22,450 nt of DNA, from positions 103,220 through 125,669 of the forward strand of contig DDAL01000028.1 of NCBI GenBank assembly GCA_002332615.1. The letters are read 5' to 3'. The notes beneath the pieces were generated by a model. It worked only from the letters and a program-made list of their open reading frames with translations. It did not search any database and was not told the DNA's origin. Source of the stretch: Sphingobacteriaceae bacterium UBA2059 (GTDB lineage: Bacteria > Bacteroidota > Bacteroidia > Sphingobacteriales > Sphingobacteriaceae). Shown piece after piece: positions 22,255-22,450 of this stretch. Position 1 is the stretch's first letter, and every line of letters begins with the position of its first letter. The translations under genes and the position numbers were made by a program.

Positions 22255-22338
22255 ATGCTTACGCTACTTCTCTTACTGGCCCTACTCATTTGCTGCTGGC
22301 TGTTCTATTTGTCCATTGACTGGTTTGAAAACATCTGA
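22255..22338 (+). CDS. Possible 27-aa single-pass membrane peptide preceding kdpF
   Basis: ATG 22255 opens 27 codons ending at TGA 22336-22338, five bases before the kdpF start. The peptide is one hydrophobic helix (Leu-rich, residues 2-19, with two adjacent Cys at 13-14 and an aromatic W-L-F-Y end) followed by a short polar tail S-I-D-W-F-E-N-I. The size, single transmembrane span and tight spacing all mirror KdpF, so a small accessory subunit of the Kdp complex is plausible; a leader peptide is the alternative. I do not recognise it as a named family. Confidence 0.5.
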   Translation: MLTLLLLLALLICCWLFYLSIDWFENI

Positions 22339-22343
22339 TCCGT

Positions 22344-22421
22344 ATGAACGCATTATTTATCATCGCAATTGCAGTATTTGTCTATATGATCTATGTAATG
22401 CCTAAACCCGAAAAGTTTTAA
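22344..22421 (+). CDS. kdpF: K+-transporting ATPase small subunit KdpF
   Basis: 25 aa: one transmembrane helix (about 4-19) and a polar end P-K-P-E-K-F. This matches the Bacteroidota KdpF pattern of a single helix ending near K-P-E-K-F. KdpF stabilises the KdpFABC complex in the inner membrane. It starts five bases after the upstream small ORF, and kdpA begins five bases after its stop, so all three are translated from one message. Confidence 0.85.
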   Translation: MNALFIIAIAVFVYMIYVMPKPEKF

Positions 22422-22426
22422 ACAAA

Positions 22427-22450
22427 ATGAACACTCAATTACTCAGTATC
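22427..22450 (+). CDS. kdpA: Start of kdpA, K+-translocating subunit (truncated by window end)
   Basis: Only the first eight codons are present (M-N-T-Q-L-L-S-I), resembling the usual M-N-T-E-x-L-G-x start of Bacteroidota KdpA. The call rests on this and on the KdpF just upstream. Confidence 0.7.

Noticed and set aside
22217..22405. 62-codon plus-strand frame over the kdpF region
   Set aside because: It overlaps both small membrane ORFs in another frame and has no coherent hydrophobic or family pattern; KdpF is recognisable in the other frame.
1..22450. CRISPR arrays, insertion sequences and phage genes
   Set aside because: No direct-repeat arrays, transposase motifs or phage structural genes were seen on either strand.

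Overview
The window reads as the chromosome of a member of Bacteroidota, most likely Sphingobacteriaceae (Pedobacter-like). The evidence is threefold: promoters of the TTTG/TAnnTTTG type with almost no Shine-Dalgarno sequences, lineage-typical proteins (DUF4290 beside murA, a short AMP nucleosidase, a DUF5020 outer-membrane protein, MurA with an active-site Asp), and many lipoprotein and Tat signals. Assignments rest on motif reading alone; no search was run.

Layout. 1-537 is the C-terminal end of a GH2-type glycosidase, closed by a terminator. 582-780 holds a tRNA-Leu(TAG) unit with promoter and terminator. 974-4359 is the protein quality-control block tig, clpP, clpX (clpP and clpX overlap by 8 bp). 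4405-5268 is amn (AMP nucleosidase), which meets murA stop-to-stop. The minus-strand block 5269-9667 carries murA, a DUF4290 gene and a UvrD/PcrA helicase. An M20 peptidase (9760-11130) diverges from the helicase. A tRNA-Arg(TCT) unit with its own promoter and terminator follows (11146-11302).

11574-17132 is a collinear set of exported proteins: a GMC-type FAD dehydrogenase, its Tat-signal-bearing small subunit (gluconate 2-dehydrogenase subunit 3 family), a lipoprotein cytochrome c, a Tat-exported TIM-barrel isomerase, a DUF1080 (3-keto-disaccharide hydrolase family) lipoprotein and a second Tat-exported TIM-barrel protein. Together they look like a periplasmic 3-keto-glycoside route: oxidise C3 of a glucoside and pass electrons to cytochrome c, cleave the keto-glycoside with the DUF1080 enzyme, and process the keto or enol sugar with the TIM-barrel proteins. 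A 47-codon ORF with a Tat-like motif lies inside this set and is unexplained.

17232-20700 is a looser accessory stretch: a DUF5020 outer-membrane protein (minus strand), a GyrI-like effector-binding protein, about 410 bp of apparently decayed DNA with a gene remnant and a perfect 10-bp inverted repeat, a NUDIX hydrolase, a small disordered basic protein and a lipoprotein alpha/beta hydrolase. 20746-22450 begins a Kdp potassium-uptake locus: a sigma-54 activator-type response regulator, a terminator, a possible -24/-12 promoter, an unrecognised 27-aa membrane peptide, KdpF (25 aa) and the first eight codons of kdpA. The unrecognised peptide and the 3-keto-glycoside cluster are the most interesting parts of the window.
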